Below, piece after piece: positions 1 through 8,267 of a stretch of DNA of 64,000 bases. Position 1 is the stretch's first letter. Each line of letters starts with the position of its first letter. The position numbers and the translations under genes were made by a program. Under the pieces are notes generated by a model that worked only from the letters and a program-made list of their open reading frames with translations, made no database searches and was not told the DNA's origin. The stretch is from Sphingomonas psychrolutea (GTDB lineage Bacteria; Pseudomonadota; Alphaproteobacteria; Sphingomonadales; Sphingomonadaceae), in NCBI RefSeq assembly GCF_014636175.1, contig NZ_BMDW01000006.1, positions 1 to 64,000 of the forward strand. The letters are read 5' to 3'.

Positions 1-1
1 C

Positions 2-52
2 CTGAATCGCTTCTCCGAAATAGGAACACCGGTGACCGTCCGCCTCTCATAA
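2..52 (+). CDS. IS5-family transposase, C-terminal end only (partial)
   Basis: Only the last 16 codons and a TAA stop are in the window (LNRFSEIGTPVTVRLS). The NRF-E/L-G-P pattern followed by a short basic tail is what I expect at the C-terminus of IS5-family DDE transposases. It stops about 50 bp before the element's terminus, the usual spacing. The catalytic residues lie outside the window, so neither integrity nor activity can be judged. Recognition is by pattern over a very short stretch and by its place next to an IS-type end. Confidence 0.5.
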   Translation: MNRFSEIGTPVTVRLS

Positions 53-85
53 CATCTTCAAGTAAAAGCGCGGTTATGCTCTCGC

Positions 86-104
86 GACGTTATGCAACAA
101 AGCC
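86..104 (-). repeat. Terminal inverted repeat of the IS element
   Basis: Read on the minus strand this is GGCTTTGTTGCATAACGTC, matching the first ten bases and the following ATAA of IS903-like ends. It abuts the broken sigma-factor codon at 105. The matching left terminal repeat is outside the window. Confidence 0.65.
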
Positions 105-285
105 CGATCAAACTGTCCTGCACCAAATCCTCGACATCATCATCGGCCCCGCGCAGCCGTCGCGCGAAAAACGCGCGCAGCACCGGGGCCAGTGCCTGCA
201 ACAGCTTGCGCTGCGCAGTCGCCTCGCCCGACAGGCCGCCGACCATCAGCGTCCTGAGTTCTGCCTCAGTGGCCCGCACGGGCAT
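105..285 (-). pseudogene. ECF-type RNA polymerase sigma factor, 5' fragment interrupted by an IS
   Basis: The ATG at 283-285 opens a frame of about 60 codons typical of the N-terminus of a sphingomonad ECF sigma factor: a helical sigma-2 region with PVLRAFFARRLRGADDDVEDLVQDSLI. In this family DVEDLVQDTL is followed by the promoter-opening and minus-10-binding helices. Here homology stops at position 105, where the IS terminus begins. The frame then runs into IS sequence and stops after 12 unrelated residues. All of region 2.2-2.4 and region 4 are missing from the window, so the remnant cannot recognise promoters. The rest of the gene may lie beyond the IS, outside the window. Confidence 0.7.
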
Positions 286-361
286 TCCGGATCGTCATTC
301 GTCTCTCACGCGGTTTCGGTTACGGTTTCGTTGGGGAGCGTTGTCGGTTAGCCTTGGCCGC

Positions 362-1159
362 ATGACAACAGGCGAAATCCGAATCGGCATTGGCGGCTGG
401 ACGTACGCGCCATGGCGCGGCGTGTTCTTTCCGGACAAATGGCCGATCAAGCGCGAGCTGGAATATGCGGGGAGCAAACTCACCGCGATCGAGGTCAACG
501 GCACCTATTATTCCTCGCAAAAGCCCGCGACCTTCGCGGCCTGGGCTAAGGCAGTGCCCGACGGCTTCGTCTTCACGCTGAAGGCATCACGCTTCTGTAC
601 CAATCGCAAGGTGCTGGCGGAGGCGGGCGAATCGATCGCGCGCTTTACCGGGCAAGGGATTGTCGAGCTTGGCGACCGCCTGGGCCCGATCCTGTGGCAA
701 TTCATGGCAACCAAAAAGTTCGATCCGGATGATTTCGGGGCGTTCCTGAAGCTGTTACCCGCAAGCCAGGACGGCGTCGCGCTGCGCCATGCGGTGCAGG
801 TGCGACATGAAAGCTTTTGCGTGCCCGAATTCGTCGCGCTGGCGCGCGCCGCCGGGGTGGCGATCGTCTATGCCGATTCGGCCGACTACCCGGCACTTGC
901 CGATGTCAGCGGTGATTTCGTCTATGCGCGGCTCGAGGCGGCGGTCGAGGACGAACCCGCAGGCTATGCGCCTGCTGCACTGGATCGCTGGGCCGGTGCC
1001 GCCCGGATTTGGGCGCATGGCGGCGCGCCCGAGGGGTTCCCCTATGTCGCCGTTCCGGCACCGGTTACGCCGTGCGAGACGTTCGTCTTCTTCATCAACG
1101 GTGCGAAAGTGCGCGCGCCTGCAGGCGCGATGGCATTGATCGAGCGCGTCCGCGCTTAG
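362..1159 (+). CDS. DUF72 (YecE-like) family protein
   Basis: This 265-residue protein has the DUF72 hallmarks: an N-terminal IRIGIGGWTYAPWRGVFFP, then EVNGTYYSSQKPATFAAWAKAVPDGFVFTLKASR, the TIM-barrel-like core of YecE proteins. The biochemical role of DUF72 is unsettled, with a proposed link to nuclease or DNA-repair functions, so no reaction is assigned. The ATG at 362 was chosen because the conserved strand begins 5 residues later. The same frame is open upstream to about position 92, but those codons are unlike the family and overlap the sigma-factor remnant. The 3' end overlaps the convergent Mic60-like gene by 4 bp. Confidence 0.88.
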   Translation: MTTGEIRIGIGGWTYAPWRGVFFPDKWPIKRELEYAGSKLTAIEVNGTYYSSQKPATFAAWAKAVPDGFVFTLKASRFCTNRKVLAEAGESIARFTGQGIVELGDRLGPILWQFMATKKFDPDDFGAFLKLLPASQDGVALRHAVQVRHESFCVPEFVALARAAGVAIVYADSADYPALADVSGDFVYARLEAAVEDEPAGYAPAALDRWAGAARIWAHGGAPEGFPYVAVPAPVTPCETFVFFINGAKVRAPAGAMALIERVRA

Positions 1160-2112
1160 CGCGTACCGGCTGGAGCGGATCGCGGGACCGGTGCCGCATC
1201 GCCGCCCGGCGCGAGGATCGCGGCGCTTTCGATCGTGTCGAGCGCGCGCCGCGCGCCGATATAGCGCCGCGCTGCGGCACTCCAGCTTTCCGCCTGTTCC
1301 GCGCCGGGGGTGCGCGACACTTCCGCCAGCGCCGCTTCGACTTGCCCCGCTTCGATCAAGCGCCGCGCGCGGGCCACGCGATCGACCGGCAGCGGCGAGG
1401 GCGTGCCGGCGCGGCGCAAGACGACGAGATTGCCGATTTCGGAGCGCAAACTTTGCCACCAGCCGATCGTCGCGGCACCGGTCATCAATTCCGGCGCGAT
1501 GCCGTCGAGGCCGGCGCGCAGGTCCTCGAGCGTCACCGGCGCGCGCGCCGCTTGCAGCACCGTGGCGACGGCGGCAGGCTGCGTACCACCGAAACGGCTG
1601 CGCAGCTGGTCCTCAAGAAAACCGAGATTGAGTCCGCGATCAAGCGCACGGCGTGCGGCAAACGCCACCATCAACCCCTCACTGCGCGTGGCATAAGCGG
1701 ACGCGCGCTGTGCATCGTGGTCGATCGTTCCGGCGCGAATCTCAAGATCGCCGAGCTTCGCCGCGAGTTCGGCTTGCCGTGTCGACAGCGCGGCCAAGTC
1801 GATCGCCGGCACCGCGGCGCCGGCCTTGCTCGGCACGATCACCACCGGTGCCTGGCCATTAGCACCAACCGGCACGGTCACGGTCGCGACGGGCTTGGCC
1901 TCACTTGTGCGGGCGAATTTGTTGAGCACGAATGCCGCGACGCCAACGCCAACCAAAAACGCGATCAGCCCGAGCGCCACACCCATCCGCCAGCCCATGC
2001 CGCTGGAAGCAGGCGGAGGCGGTGGTGGCGCGAACGTCGGCGGCACGCGAGATGTCATCGGCGGGAGTGGCACCGCGGCAGGTTCGGGGACCGGGGGGGT
2101 GGGGTCGTCCAT
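1156..2112 (-). CDS. Alphaproteobacterial Mic60/mitofilin-like membrane protein
   Basis: This 318-residue protein has a proline-rich cytoplasmic N-terminus (residues 1-38), one membrane helix at about 40-62 (MGVALGLIAFLVGVGVAAFVL), a coiled-coil-prone stretch (STRQAELAAKLGDLEIRAG) and an alpha-helical C-terminus. This is the architecture of bacterial homologues of mitochondrial Mic60, which bend the inner membrane. In alphaproteobacteria the gene typically sits beside heme-biosynthesis genes, and here it follows hemC-hemD in the same direction with a 31-bp gap. The frame is open further upstream into hemD; the ATG at 2112 fits the spacing. Identification rests on architecture plus location, so sequence-level homology is moderately certain. 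Confidence 0.75.
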   Translation of the reverse strand: MDDPTPPVPEPAAVPLPPMTSRVPPTFAPPPPPPASSGMGWRMGVALGLIAFLVGVGVAAFVLNKFARTSEAKPVATVTVPVGANGQAPVVIVPSKAGAAVPAIDLAALSTRQAELAAKLGDLEIRAGTIDHDAQRASAYATRSEGLMVAFAARRALDRGLNLGFLEDQLRSRFGGTQPAAVATVLQAARAPVTLEDLRAGLDGIAPELMTGAATIGWWQSLRSEIGNLVVLRRAGTPSPLPVDRVARARRLIEAGQVEAALAEVSRTPGAEQAESWSAAARRYIGARRALDTIESAAILAPGGDAAPVPRSAPAGTR

Positions 2113-2143
2113 GCCCGCCTTATCGGGGTCGTGGCGCAGCCGG

Positions 2144-2830
2144 TCAACGCCCCTGCTGGCCGGCGATGCTGCGCGCCGCCACGAACAGCGCGGCGTCATC
2201 GGGCGTGGCGGCGCTGGCACACGCTGCCCAACCGCGCCCGGCGGCAGCGGCGATCGCGGGGCTGAACGCGGTAATGGCGATGCGCGCGCGGTCGATCGCT
2301 GCCGCGTCGAGCAGCTCCGCCAGCCGCCGCGCAGCTCGCGCTGAGTGCAACAAGACGGTCGATCCAATCAAATCCGTGAGCCGCGCGGGGTCAACCGCCA
2401 TTGCGGCACTTTCATACACCGCGATCACCCGCGCGATCGGCCCGCCTGCCGAAAGCGTACGGTCACGCCCGGTCAGATGCAGCGCGCGCGACACGCCGTG
2501 CGCCTCCGCCACCGCGGCGATTTCGGCACCGTCGCCGCGACCGGTCGCCATGACGTCAAACCCCGCCGCCTGCGCCGCCGCCGCCGTGTGCGGGCCGACC
2601 GCCAGTACCGGAAGGCTCGTCAGACCGGCGAGTTCCGCCCCAGCAAAGCGCACGGCGTTCGCGCTGGTGAGGATCAGCGCATCAAAGGCGGCGGCGGGCG
2701 GCACCTCCCACGCCAGCGCCTGCACCGCAAAGAGCGGCAGGGAGACGGTTTCGAACCCGGCGGCCTCAGCCCGCGCGCGCGTGGCGGCATGGCCCGGCTC
2801 GGGCCGCAGCACCGCCAGCCGCTGCGTCAC
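2144..2830 (-). CDS. hemD: Uroporphyrinogen-III synthase
   Basis: HemD cyclises hydroxymethylbilane with inversion of ring D to give uroporphyrinogen III, in the cytoplasm. The 228-residue product has the expected two-domain pattern: LAVLRPEPGHAATRARAEAAGF at the N-terminus, LILTSANAVRF near residue 50, LAVGPHTAAAAQAAGF, and the late AITAFSPAIAAAA segment. HemD sequences are poorly conserved, but the position directly behind hemC is decisive. It starts with GTG at 2828-2830, overlapping the hemC stop in a GTGA tetranucleotide, so translation is probably coupled. Confidence 0.9.
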   Translation of the reverse strand: MTQRLAVLRPEPGHAATRARAEAAGFETVSLPLFAVQALAWEVPPAAAFDALILTSANAVRFAGAELAGLTSLPVLAVGPHTAAAAQAAGFDVMATGRGDGAEIAAVAEAHGVSRALHLTGRDRTLSAGGPIARVIAVYESAAMAVDPARLTDLIGSTVLLHSARAARRLAELLDAAAIDRARIAITAFSPAIAAAAGRGWAACASAATPDDAALFVAARSIAGQQGR

Positions 2831-3747
2831 GCTGCGAACAGCCGCCGCACCAGTTCCGGCGCGCGCTCCAGCAAATCGGCGGCGAGGCGTTCGGCAAGCG
2901 TGCCGTCATCCGCTGCACCGCGAATCTCTCCCGCGACATGCGCGCTGCCATCCTCGGCAAAGAGTTCGGCGCGCATCCAGACGAGATCGTCTTCGATCAC
3001 CGCCAAGGCGGCGACGGGCGAGTGGCAATCCGCCACGAGCGCGGCGAGCAAGGCGCGTTCGACCAGCACGCACAAATGCGTCGCCTCATGATCGATCGCC
3101 GCGAGCCAGCCGAGCATCCGATCGTCCGCGGCGCGCGCCTCGATCCCGACCGCGCCTTGCGCAGGGGCCGGCAGCATGACGTCGGTCTCGATTCCGACCC
3201 CGACATCGGGGCGGCCGAGCCGATCGAGCCCCGCCGCCGCCAGCATCGACGCATCGACGTCGCCTGCTGCCACCTTGGCGAGACGCGTATCGACATTGCC
3301 GCGGAACAGCACGGTCTCAAAATCAGGGCGCATCCGCTTCAGCTGCGCGACGCGGCGCGGCGAGCTGGTGCCGATCACCGCCCCCTGGCGAAGGCTGGCG
3401 ATGCTCGGCGCGCCGATCAGCCGGTCGCGCACATCGGCGCGCGGCAGCATCGCGGCGATCGTGATCTCGACCGGGCGCACGGTCTCGACATCCTTCATCG
3501 AATGCACCGCGAAATCGATCTCGCCCGTCAGCAGCGCACGGTCGAGTTCCTTGGTCCACAGTGCCTTGCCGCCAATCTCGGCGAGCGCAACGTCCTGCAC
3601 GCGGTCCCCGGTCGTCTTGATCGGCACGATCTCGATTCCCGCAATGTCCCAGCCATGCGCGGTGCACAGCGCGTCTCGCACCATATTGGCCTGGACGAGC
3701 GCGAGCGGCGATCCGCGCGTGCCGAGCTTCAACTGTGGTTGCGTCAA
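2827..3747 (-). CDS. hemC: Hydroxymethylbilane synthase (porphobilinogen deaminase)
   Basis: HemC polymerises four porphobilinogen units into hydroxymethylbilane for the heme and siroheme pathways. Visible family motifs are LKLGTRGSPLALVQA at the start, the HSMKDVE substrate-binding loop, GTSSPRRVAQL, FRGNVDTRLAKV, and LPAPAQGAVGIEAR. The cofactor cysteine lies in the C-terminal third (THLCVLVERA). I chose TTG at 3747 because GGGAGGG lies 5 bases upstream and this gives 306 residues, normal for HemC. An ATG 17 codons earlier lacks such a site and adds residues not expected in the family. It is divergent from tsaD with an 79-bp shared intergenic region. Confidence 0.93.
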   Translation of the reverse strand: MTQPQLKLGTRGSPLALVQANMVRDALCTAHGWDIAGIEIVPIKTTGDRVQDVALAEIGGKALWTKELDRALLTGEIDFAVHSMKDVETVRPVEITIAAMLPRADVRDRLIGAPSIASLRQGAVIGTSSPRRVAQLKRMRPDFETVLFRGNVDTRLAKVAAGDVDASMLAAAGLDRLGRPDVGVGIETDVMLPAPAQGAVGIEARAADDRMLGWLAAIDHEATHLCVLVERALLAALVADCHSPVAALAVIEDDLVWMRAELFAEDGSAHVAGEIRGAADDGTLAERLAADLLERAPELVRRLFAA

Positions 3748-3750
3748 GCG

Positions 3751-3760
3751 ATCCCTCCCT
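3751..3760 (-). promoter_or_regulatory. Ribosome-binding site that fixes the hemC TTG start
   Basis: On the minus strand AGGGAGGGAT sits 3 bases before the TTG at 3747 (5 bases from the GGGAGGG core). No comparable purine stretch precedes the upstream in-frame ATG at 3798. Confidence 0.7.
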
Positions 3761-3826
3761 TTTCCCGTCACCTTGGCGAACTCGCCCGATTTCGACAAGC
3801 CGCCTCCGACCCGCTAAGGGGCAGCA

Positions 3827-4858
3827 ATGGCACTCATTCTCGGCCTTGAATCGAGCTGCGACGAAACCGCCGCCGCCCTCGTCACCTCGGATCGCCGCAT
3901 CCTGGCGCACCGCCTTGCGGGGCAGGAGGCGGCGCATCGGCCCTATGGCGGCGTGGTGCCGGAAATCGCCGCGCGCGCGCATGTCGAAATGTTGAGCCCG
4001 CTGATCGCGGCGGCGCTGGCCGATGCTGGCGTTACGCTGGCCGACGTCGATGCGGTCGCGGCGACGGCGGGGCCGGGGTTGATCGGTGGGGTGATGGTCG
4101 GGCTGGTCACCGGCAAAGCGCTGGCGCATGCGGCGGGCAAGCCGCTGATCGCGGTCAATCATCTTGAGGGGCATGCGCTCAGCCCGCGTCTGTCCGACCC
4201 CGATCTGGAGTTTCCCTATCTGCTGTTGCTTGTCTCGGGCGGGCATTGCCAGTTGCTGCTGGTCGAGGGCGTCGCGCGCTATCGCCGCCTCGCCACCACG
4301 ATCGACGATGCGGCCGGCGAAGCGTTCGACAAGACCGCCAAGGTGCTGGGCCTCGGTTTCCCCGGCGGCCCGGCGGTCGAGGTGGCGGCAGCGCTCGGGC
4401 ACGCGATCGTGCCCTTGCCGCGCCCGTTGAAGGGTTCGCCCGAGCCCCATTTCTCCTTTGCCGGTCTGAAAAGCGCGGTGGTGCGCGCGCATGACGCCAA
4501 GACGTGGGCGGTCGAGGATATCGCCGCATCGTTCCAGGCGGCGGTGGTCGATTGCCTGATCGACCGCACCGTGCGCGCGTTGGGGCAAGCGGGCAAGGTC
4601 ACGGCGCTAGTCGTCGCTGGCGGAGTCGCCGCCAACACCGCCGTCCGCACGGCCCTGTCCGGGCTGGCTAGCGCGCATGGCCTGCGCTTCGTCGCCCCGC
4701 CTTTGTGGCTGTGTACCGATAACGCCGCGATGATCGGCTGGGCCGGCGCGGAACGTTTCGCCGCCGGCCTGACCGATCCGCTCGACGTCGCCGCCCGCCC
4801 GCGCTGGCCGCTCGATCCGGGCGCGGAAGCGGTGCGCGGGGCGGGGGTGAAGGCGTGA
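3827..4858 (+). CDS. tsaD: tRNA N6-adenosine threonylcarbamoyltransferase
   Basis: TsaD transfers the threonylcarbamoyl group to A37 of ANN-decoding tRNAs, working with TsaB, TsaE and TsaC. The 343-residue protein carries the ASKHA fold signatures: [15 protein letters not shown] at residues 5-19, [11 protein letters not shown] near 82, and the metal-binding HLEGH at 112-116. Later come [27 protein letters not shown], and [13 protein letters not shown] with [10 protein letters not shown] near the end. The length is normal. Its 3' end overlaps the gpsA start by four bases (GTGA), so both are probably translated as a coupled pair. Confidence 0.97.
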   Translation: MALILGLESSCDETAAALVTSDRRILAHRLAGQEAAHRPYGGVVPEIAARAHVEMLSPLIAAALADAGVTLADVDAVAATAGPGLIGGVMVGLVTGKALAHAAGKPLIAVNHLEGHALSPRLSDPDLEFPYLLLLVSGGHCQLLLVEGVARYRRLATTIDDAAGEAFDKTAKVLGLGFPGGPAVEVAAALGHAIVPLPRPLKGSPEPHFSFAGLKSAVVRAHDAKTWAVEDIAASFQAAVVDCLIDRTVRALGQAGKVTALVVAGGVAANTAVRTALSGLASAHGLRFVAPPLWLCTDNAAMIGWAGAERFAAGLTDPLDVAARPRWPLDPGAEAVRGAGVKA

Positions 4859-5838
4859 ATAGTCCAGTAATCGGGATAGTCGGCGCGGGGGCTTGGGGAA
4901 CCGCCCTTGCGCAAGTGTTGGGAGCGGATGGAACCGAGGTCCGCCTTTGGGCGCGCGAGCAGGATGTCATCGAGAGCATCAATCGAGATCGCGAGAACCC
5001 TGCTTTTTTGCCGGGCGTCGCGCTTTCGCCCTCAATCATCGCCGTAAGCGACATGAGTTGGGTGGGTGAAGCGTCAGCGGTGCTGGTCGTAACGCCTGCA
5101 CAGTTCATGCGCGGGGCACTGACCAGCGATATGCCGAAGCACGGCCAACCGCTGATCTTGTGCTCCAAGGGAATCGAGGCCGGTAGCCATTTACTACTGC
5201 ACGAGGTGGCGGCTGAAGCGAATGCGGGATCGCCCATCGCCGTTCTTTCTGGACCAACGTTCGCGCACGAAGTTGCCACTGGTCTGCCGACCGCTGTCAC
5301 CTTGGCAGCCGAAGACGAGGGACTTGCGAACGAGCTAGCCAAGCTGATCGCACGGCCAACTTTGCGGCCTTATGTCTCGAATGATCTGATCGGCGCGGAG
5401 ATTGGCGGGGCGGTGAAGAACGTCCTCGCGATAGCGTGCGGCGTGGTCGAGGGGGCTGGGCTTGGCCAGAATGCCCGCGCGGCGCTGATCGCGCGCGGTT
5501 TTGCCGAGATGACGCGCTTCGGCCTCGCGCGTGGGGCGCGTGCCGAAACCTTGAGCGGCCTGTCGGGCCTCGGCGATCTGGTGTTGACGTGCTCGTCGAC
5601 CAGTTCGCGCAACTTCTCGCTCGGCATGGGGCTTGGTCAGGGCAAGCGTGCCGCCGATTTGCTCGCCGATCGCCTCACCGTCGCGGAGGGGGCATTCACC
5701 GCGCCGGTGCTGCGCGAGGCGGCCGCGGCGGCGGGCGTCGCGATGCCAGTGGTCGAGGCCGTGTGCGATCTGCTTGACGGGCGCGATGTCGGTTCGGTCA
5801 TCGAAGCGTTGCTGGCGCGACCGCTGACGCGGGAGTGA
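4855..5838 (+). CDS. gpsA: Glycerol-3-phosphate dehydrogenase [NAD(P)+]
   Basis: GpsA reduces dihydroxyacetone phosphate to sn-glycerol 3-phosphate for phospholipid synthesis. The 327-residue product begins with the nucleotide-binding [15 protein letters not shown] (residues 6-20). It also contains CSKGIE around Lys105, [17 protein letters not shown] at 132-148, and the catalytic-lysine segment [17 protein letters not shown] with Lys188. The start is GTG at 4855 inside the tsaD stop. The first half (to about 5380) looks visibly less GC-biased at third codon positions than the second half, suggesting a mosaic gene; see the findings. Confidence 0.96.
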   Translation: MNSPVIGIVGAGAWGTALAQVLGADGTEVRLWAREQDVIESINRDRENPAFLPGVALSPSIIAVSDMSWVGEASAVLVVTPAQFMRGALTSDMPKHGQPLILCSKGIEAGSHLLLHEVAAEANAGSPIAVLSGPTFAHEVATGLPTAVTLAAEDEGLANELAKLIARPTLRPYVSNDLIGAEIGGAVKNVLAIACGVVEGAGLGQNARAALIARGFAEMTRFGLARGARAETLSGLSGLGDLVLTCSSTSSRNFSLGMGLGQGKRAADLLADRLTVAEGAFTAPVLREAAAAAGVAMPVVEAVCDLLDGRDVGSVIEALLARPLTRE

Positions 5839-5850
5839 TTTCCCGAACAT

Positions 5851-5960
5851 CGTCGCCCCGGCCTTGTGCCGGGGTCCACCAAGCGGCTTGGCGGGCCCTG
5901 CGCGTTGAATTCCACATCGCCCGTTGCCCAGAGGACCCCGGCACAAGGCCGGGGTGACGG
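5851..5960. repeat. Dispersed palindromic repeat, family A, copy 1
   Basis: Two near-perfect inverted arms (5851-5878 and 5933-5960) each contain the mini-hairpin CCCCGGCCTTGTGCCGGGG and its complement. They are separated by about 54 bp. A second copy lies at 21460-21568. It lies between the convergent 3' ends of gpsA and the SDHAF4-like gene, where the folded RNA could act as a bidirectional 3' end, although no T-run follows. Confidence 0.85.
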
Positions 5961-5981
5961 GATTTGGGATCGACCTTCGCC

Positions 5982-6155
5982 CTAAAAGTCGATCGCGATC
6001 CCCTTGAATTCCCAGTCACCATAACGCGTCGGATCGAGCCCGTCGGGATCGCCCTTTGCGCTTTGCGTTTTCACCGGTGTGGGTTCGGGCTGCGGCACCG
6101 GCGGATTGGCGCTGAGATAGGCGGGTGGCTTCACATGTGGCGGGCGACGGGCCAT
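5982..6155 (-). CDS. DUF1674 / SDHAF4-like succinate dehydrogenase assembly factor
   Basis: This 57-residue protein ends in DPTRYGDWEFKGIAIDF, the diagnostic C-terminus of the DUF1674 family. Its eukaryotic member SDHAF4 helps assemble flavinylated SdhA. The N-terminal half (MARRPPHVKPPAYL followed by a proline-rich run) is unstructured, as in relatives. The ATG at 6155 is preceded by AGGAAA at a suitable distance. A longer frame exists upstream, but its extra residues are not family-like. It stands alone between a repeat and the divergent rsmB. Confidence 0.85.
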   Translation of the reverse strand: MARRPPHVKPPAYLSANPPVPQPEPTPVKTQSAKGDPDGLDPTRYGDWEFKGIAIDF

Positions 6156-6256
6156 GGAGGTTTCCTGATGGCGGCACGGTATAGTGCACCCACGCCACAT
6201 CGGCCTCCCGCCCGAGGCGTTCAAGCCCTAGAGACTCCAAATATGACGAACCAGCG

Positions 6257-7558
6257 ATGACCCTGCCCCCGCCCCGCCGCTACATGCCAAAGCCCGACCC
6301 GGTTGATCCGCCCGGCGTCCCCGCACGCCGCGCCGCGCTCAGGCTGCTCGACGCCGTCTTGCGCCAGGGTCTCCCGCTAGAAGCCGCGATCGGACGCGCG
6401 ACGGCGGGGATCGAGCGCAGCGACGACCGCGCGCTGGCGCACGCCATCGCCGCCGAGGTGCTGCGGCGCTTGCCCGATCTCGACGCGCTGATCGATTCGG
6501 CGACCAAGACGCGGCTGCCCGATGATGCCAAGGCGCGTTTCGCGCTGCGCATCGCGCTCGTCCAGGCGCTGTCGCTCGGCACGCCGCCGCATGCCGCGAT
6601 CTCGACCGTGCTGCCGTTGGTCGATGGAGGCCCACGCAAACTCGTCCACGGCGTGTTCGGCACGATCTCGCGCGGTGGCGATCAATTGCCCGAACAACCG
6701 ACGCTGCCCGATCCGGTCGCGATCCGCTGGCACGCGGCGTGGGGCGATGACGGGATCGAGGCGGCCGAACGCGCGATGGCCGTGCCCCCGCCGCTCGACC
6801 TGACGCTCGCCGATCCCGCGACGACGGCGGCGATGGCCGACGCGCTGGGCGGCGTGTCTTTGCTGCCCGGTCATGTCCGGCTCGACTCGGCACATGTCCC
6901 CGAATTGCCTGGATTCGAAGCGGGAAGCTGGTGGGTGCAGGACATTGCCGCCTCGCTCCCGGCGCGGTTGATCGGCGCTGGACCCGGCAGCGTGCTCGAT
7001 CTGTGCGCGGCCCCCGGCGGCAAGACGATGCAGCTCGCCAGCGCCGGCTGGAGCGTGACTGCGGTCGACTCCTCGGAAAGTCGTCTGGCGCGACTTCACG
7101 AAAATCTCGAACGCACGCAGCTCACCGCAGAGGTGATCGTCGCCGATCTCTTGCTATGGTCGCCGCCCGCCCCCGTCGATGCGGTGTTGCTCGATGCACC
7201 GTGCAGCGCGACCGGCATCTTCCGCCGCCACCCCGACGTGCTCCACCGCGTCCGCCCGTCGCAGATCAGCGAACTGGCCGCGCTCCAGGCCAAACTGTTC
7301 GCCCGCGCCGCCGATTGGGTGAAACCGGGCGGGCTGCTGGTGTTCGCGACCTGCTCGCTCGAACCGGCCGAGGGCGAGGAGCAATTGACCAAATTCCTCG
7401 CCGCACGCGCGGACTACAGCCTTGTCCCGATCACTCCGGAGGAACTGCCGGTCGGGATGACGCCAAACCCCGGCGGATGGCTGCGCACGCTGCCCGGCAT
7501 GATCGATCCCGGCGGCAATGATGGCTTCTTCATCGCGCGACTGCGGCGCACCGCATAA
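6257..7558 (+). CDS. rsmB: 16S rRNA (cytosine-967-C5) methyltransferase family protein
   Basis: The 433-residue protein has an N-terminal NusB-like helical domain (about residues 20-140: [29 protein letters not shown]) and a C-terminal Rossmann methyltransferase domain. The latter shows [16 protein letters not shown] for SAM binding, [21 protein letters not shown] with one conserved cysteine, and [13 protein letters not shown] with the catalytic cysteine. This is the RsmB/Sun layout, which modifies C967 of 16S rRNA. The ATG at 6257 overlaps the preceding triplets without an obvious SD, so the true start could be the ATG at 6284. Confidence 0.92.
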   Translation: MTLPPPRRYMPKPDPVDPPGVPARRAALRLLDAVLRQGLPLEAAIGRATAGIERSDDRALAHAIAAEVLRRLPDLDALIDSATKTRLPDDAKARFALRIALVQALSLGTPPHAAISTVLPLVDGGPRKLVHGVFGTISRGGDQLPEQPTLPDPVAIRWHAAWGDDGIEAAERAMAVPPPLDLTLADPATTAAMADALGGVSLLPGHVRLDSAHVPELPGFEAGSWWVQDIAASLPARLIGAGPGSVLDLCAAPGGKTMQLASAGWSVTAVDSSESRLARLHENLERTQLTAEVIVADLLLWSPPAPVDAVLLDAPCSATGIFRRHPDVLHRVRPSQISELAALQAKLFARAADWVKPGGLLVFATCSLEPAEGEEQLTKFLAARADYSLVPITPEELPVGMTPNPGGWLRTLPGMIDPGGNDGFFIARLRRTA

Positions 7559-7604
7559 TCCGTCCCTTGCCCGGTCGCAGTGTCATGCTAGAGGCTATCC
7601 GCTT

Positions 7605-8267
7605 ATGTCGCAGCTTCCCGTCCGCATCGCCCCGTCGATCCTCTCCGCCGATTTTGCGAAACTGGGCGAGGAGATCCGCGCGATCGATTTGGCCGGGGCC
7701 GACTGGATCCATGTCGACGTAATGGACGGGCATTTCGTGCCCAACATCTCGATCGGCCCGGCGGTCGTCAAGGCGATCCGCCCACACACGACCAAGCCGC
7801 TCGACGTGCATCTGATGATCGCGCCGGTCGACCTGTATCTCGATGCCTTTGCCGAAGCCGGGGCCGACACGATCAGCGTCCATGTCGAGGCCGGGCCACA
7901 TACGCACCGCAGCCTTCAGCATATCCGGTCGCTCGGCAAGCGCGCGGGCGTGGTGCTGACGCCGCAGACGCCGGCCAAGGCGCTCGATTATCTGCTCGAA
8001 GAGGTCGATCTGGTGCTGATCATGAGCGTCAATCCCGGTTTCGGCGGGCAAGCGTTCATCGAAAGTTCGCTGCGCAAGATCGAAGCGGTGCGCAAGATGA
8101 TCGACAAAGGCGGCTATACGATCGACCTTGAAGTCGATGGCGGGATCGACCGCGTAACCGCGCCGCGCGCGATTGCGGCGGGGGCCGATGCGCTGGTCGC
8201 GGGAACGGCGACCTTCCGCGGTGGCCCGAATGCCTATGCCGCCAATATCGCGGGCCTGCGCGGGTAG
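7605..8267 (+). CDS. rpe: Ribulose-phosphate 3-epimerase
   Basis: Rpe interconverts ribulose 5-phosphate and xylulose 5-phosphate in the pentose phosphate pathway. The 220-residue TIM barrel starts with [18 protein letters not shown]. It carries the metal ligands His36 and Asp38 in [12 protein letters not shown], His69 in DVHLMI, and Asp178 in LEVDGGI. The phosphate-binding SVNPGFGGQ and [11 protein letters not shown] segments are intact. The ATG at 7605 gives the standard N-terminus; the open frame upstream overlaps rsmB. The next gene starts immediately after its TAG. Confidence 0.97.
   Translation: MSQLPVRIAPSILSADFAKLGEEIRAIDLAGADWIHVDVMDGHFVPNISIGPAVVKAIRPHTTKPLDVHLMIAPVDLYLDAFAEAGADTISVHVEAGPHTHRSLQHIRSLGKRAGVVLTPQTPAKALDYLLEEVDLVLIMSVNPGFGGQAFIESSLRKIEAVRKMIDKGGYTIDLEVDGGIDRVTAPRAIAAGADALVAGTATFRGGPNAYAANIAGLRG

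Larger units (their letters stand above)
1..104 (+). mobile_element. Right end of an IS5-family (IS903-group-like) insertion sequence
   Basis: The left edge of the window holds the end of an insertion sequence whose body lies outside. It consists of the last codons of a transposase-like frame (2-52), about 33 bp of non-coding sequence, and a terminus that reads GGCTTTGTTGCATAACGTC from the outside inwards. This resembles the known IS903-type end (GGCTTTGTTGAATAAATC). The boundary at 104/105 coincides with loss of the ECF sigma-factor reading frame that runs in from 285. The other end and the target duplication are not visible, so family assignment rests on the terminus and a short C-terminus. 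Confidence 0.7.

Noticed and set aside
1009..2265. A 418-codon plus-strand frame opposite the Mic60-like gene
   Set aside because: Its translation is Arg-rich low-complexity sequence without motifs. The minus-strand gene has a membrane helix, a plausible start and the expected heme-operon position.
3323..4588. A 421-codon minus-strand frame across hemC and tsaD
   Set aside because: It spans the divergent promoter region and is antisense to tsaD. The composition is that of a shadow frame, and both overlapped genes are certain.
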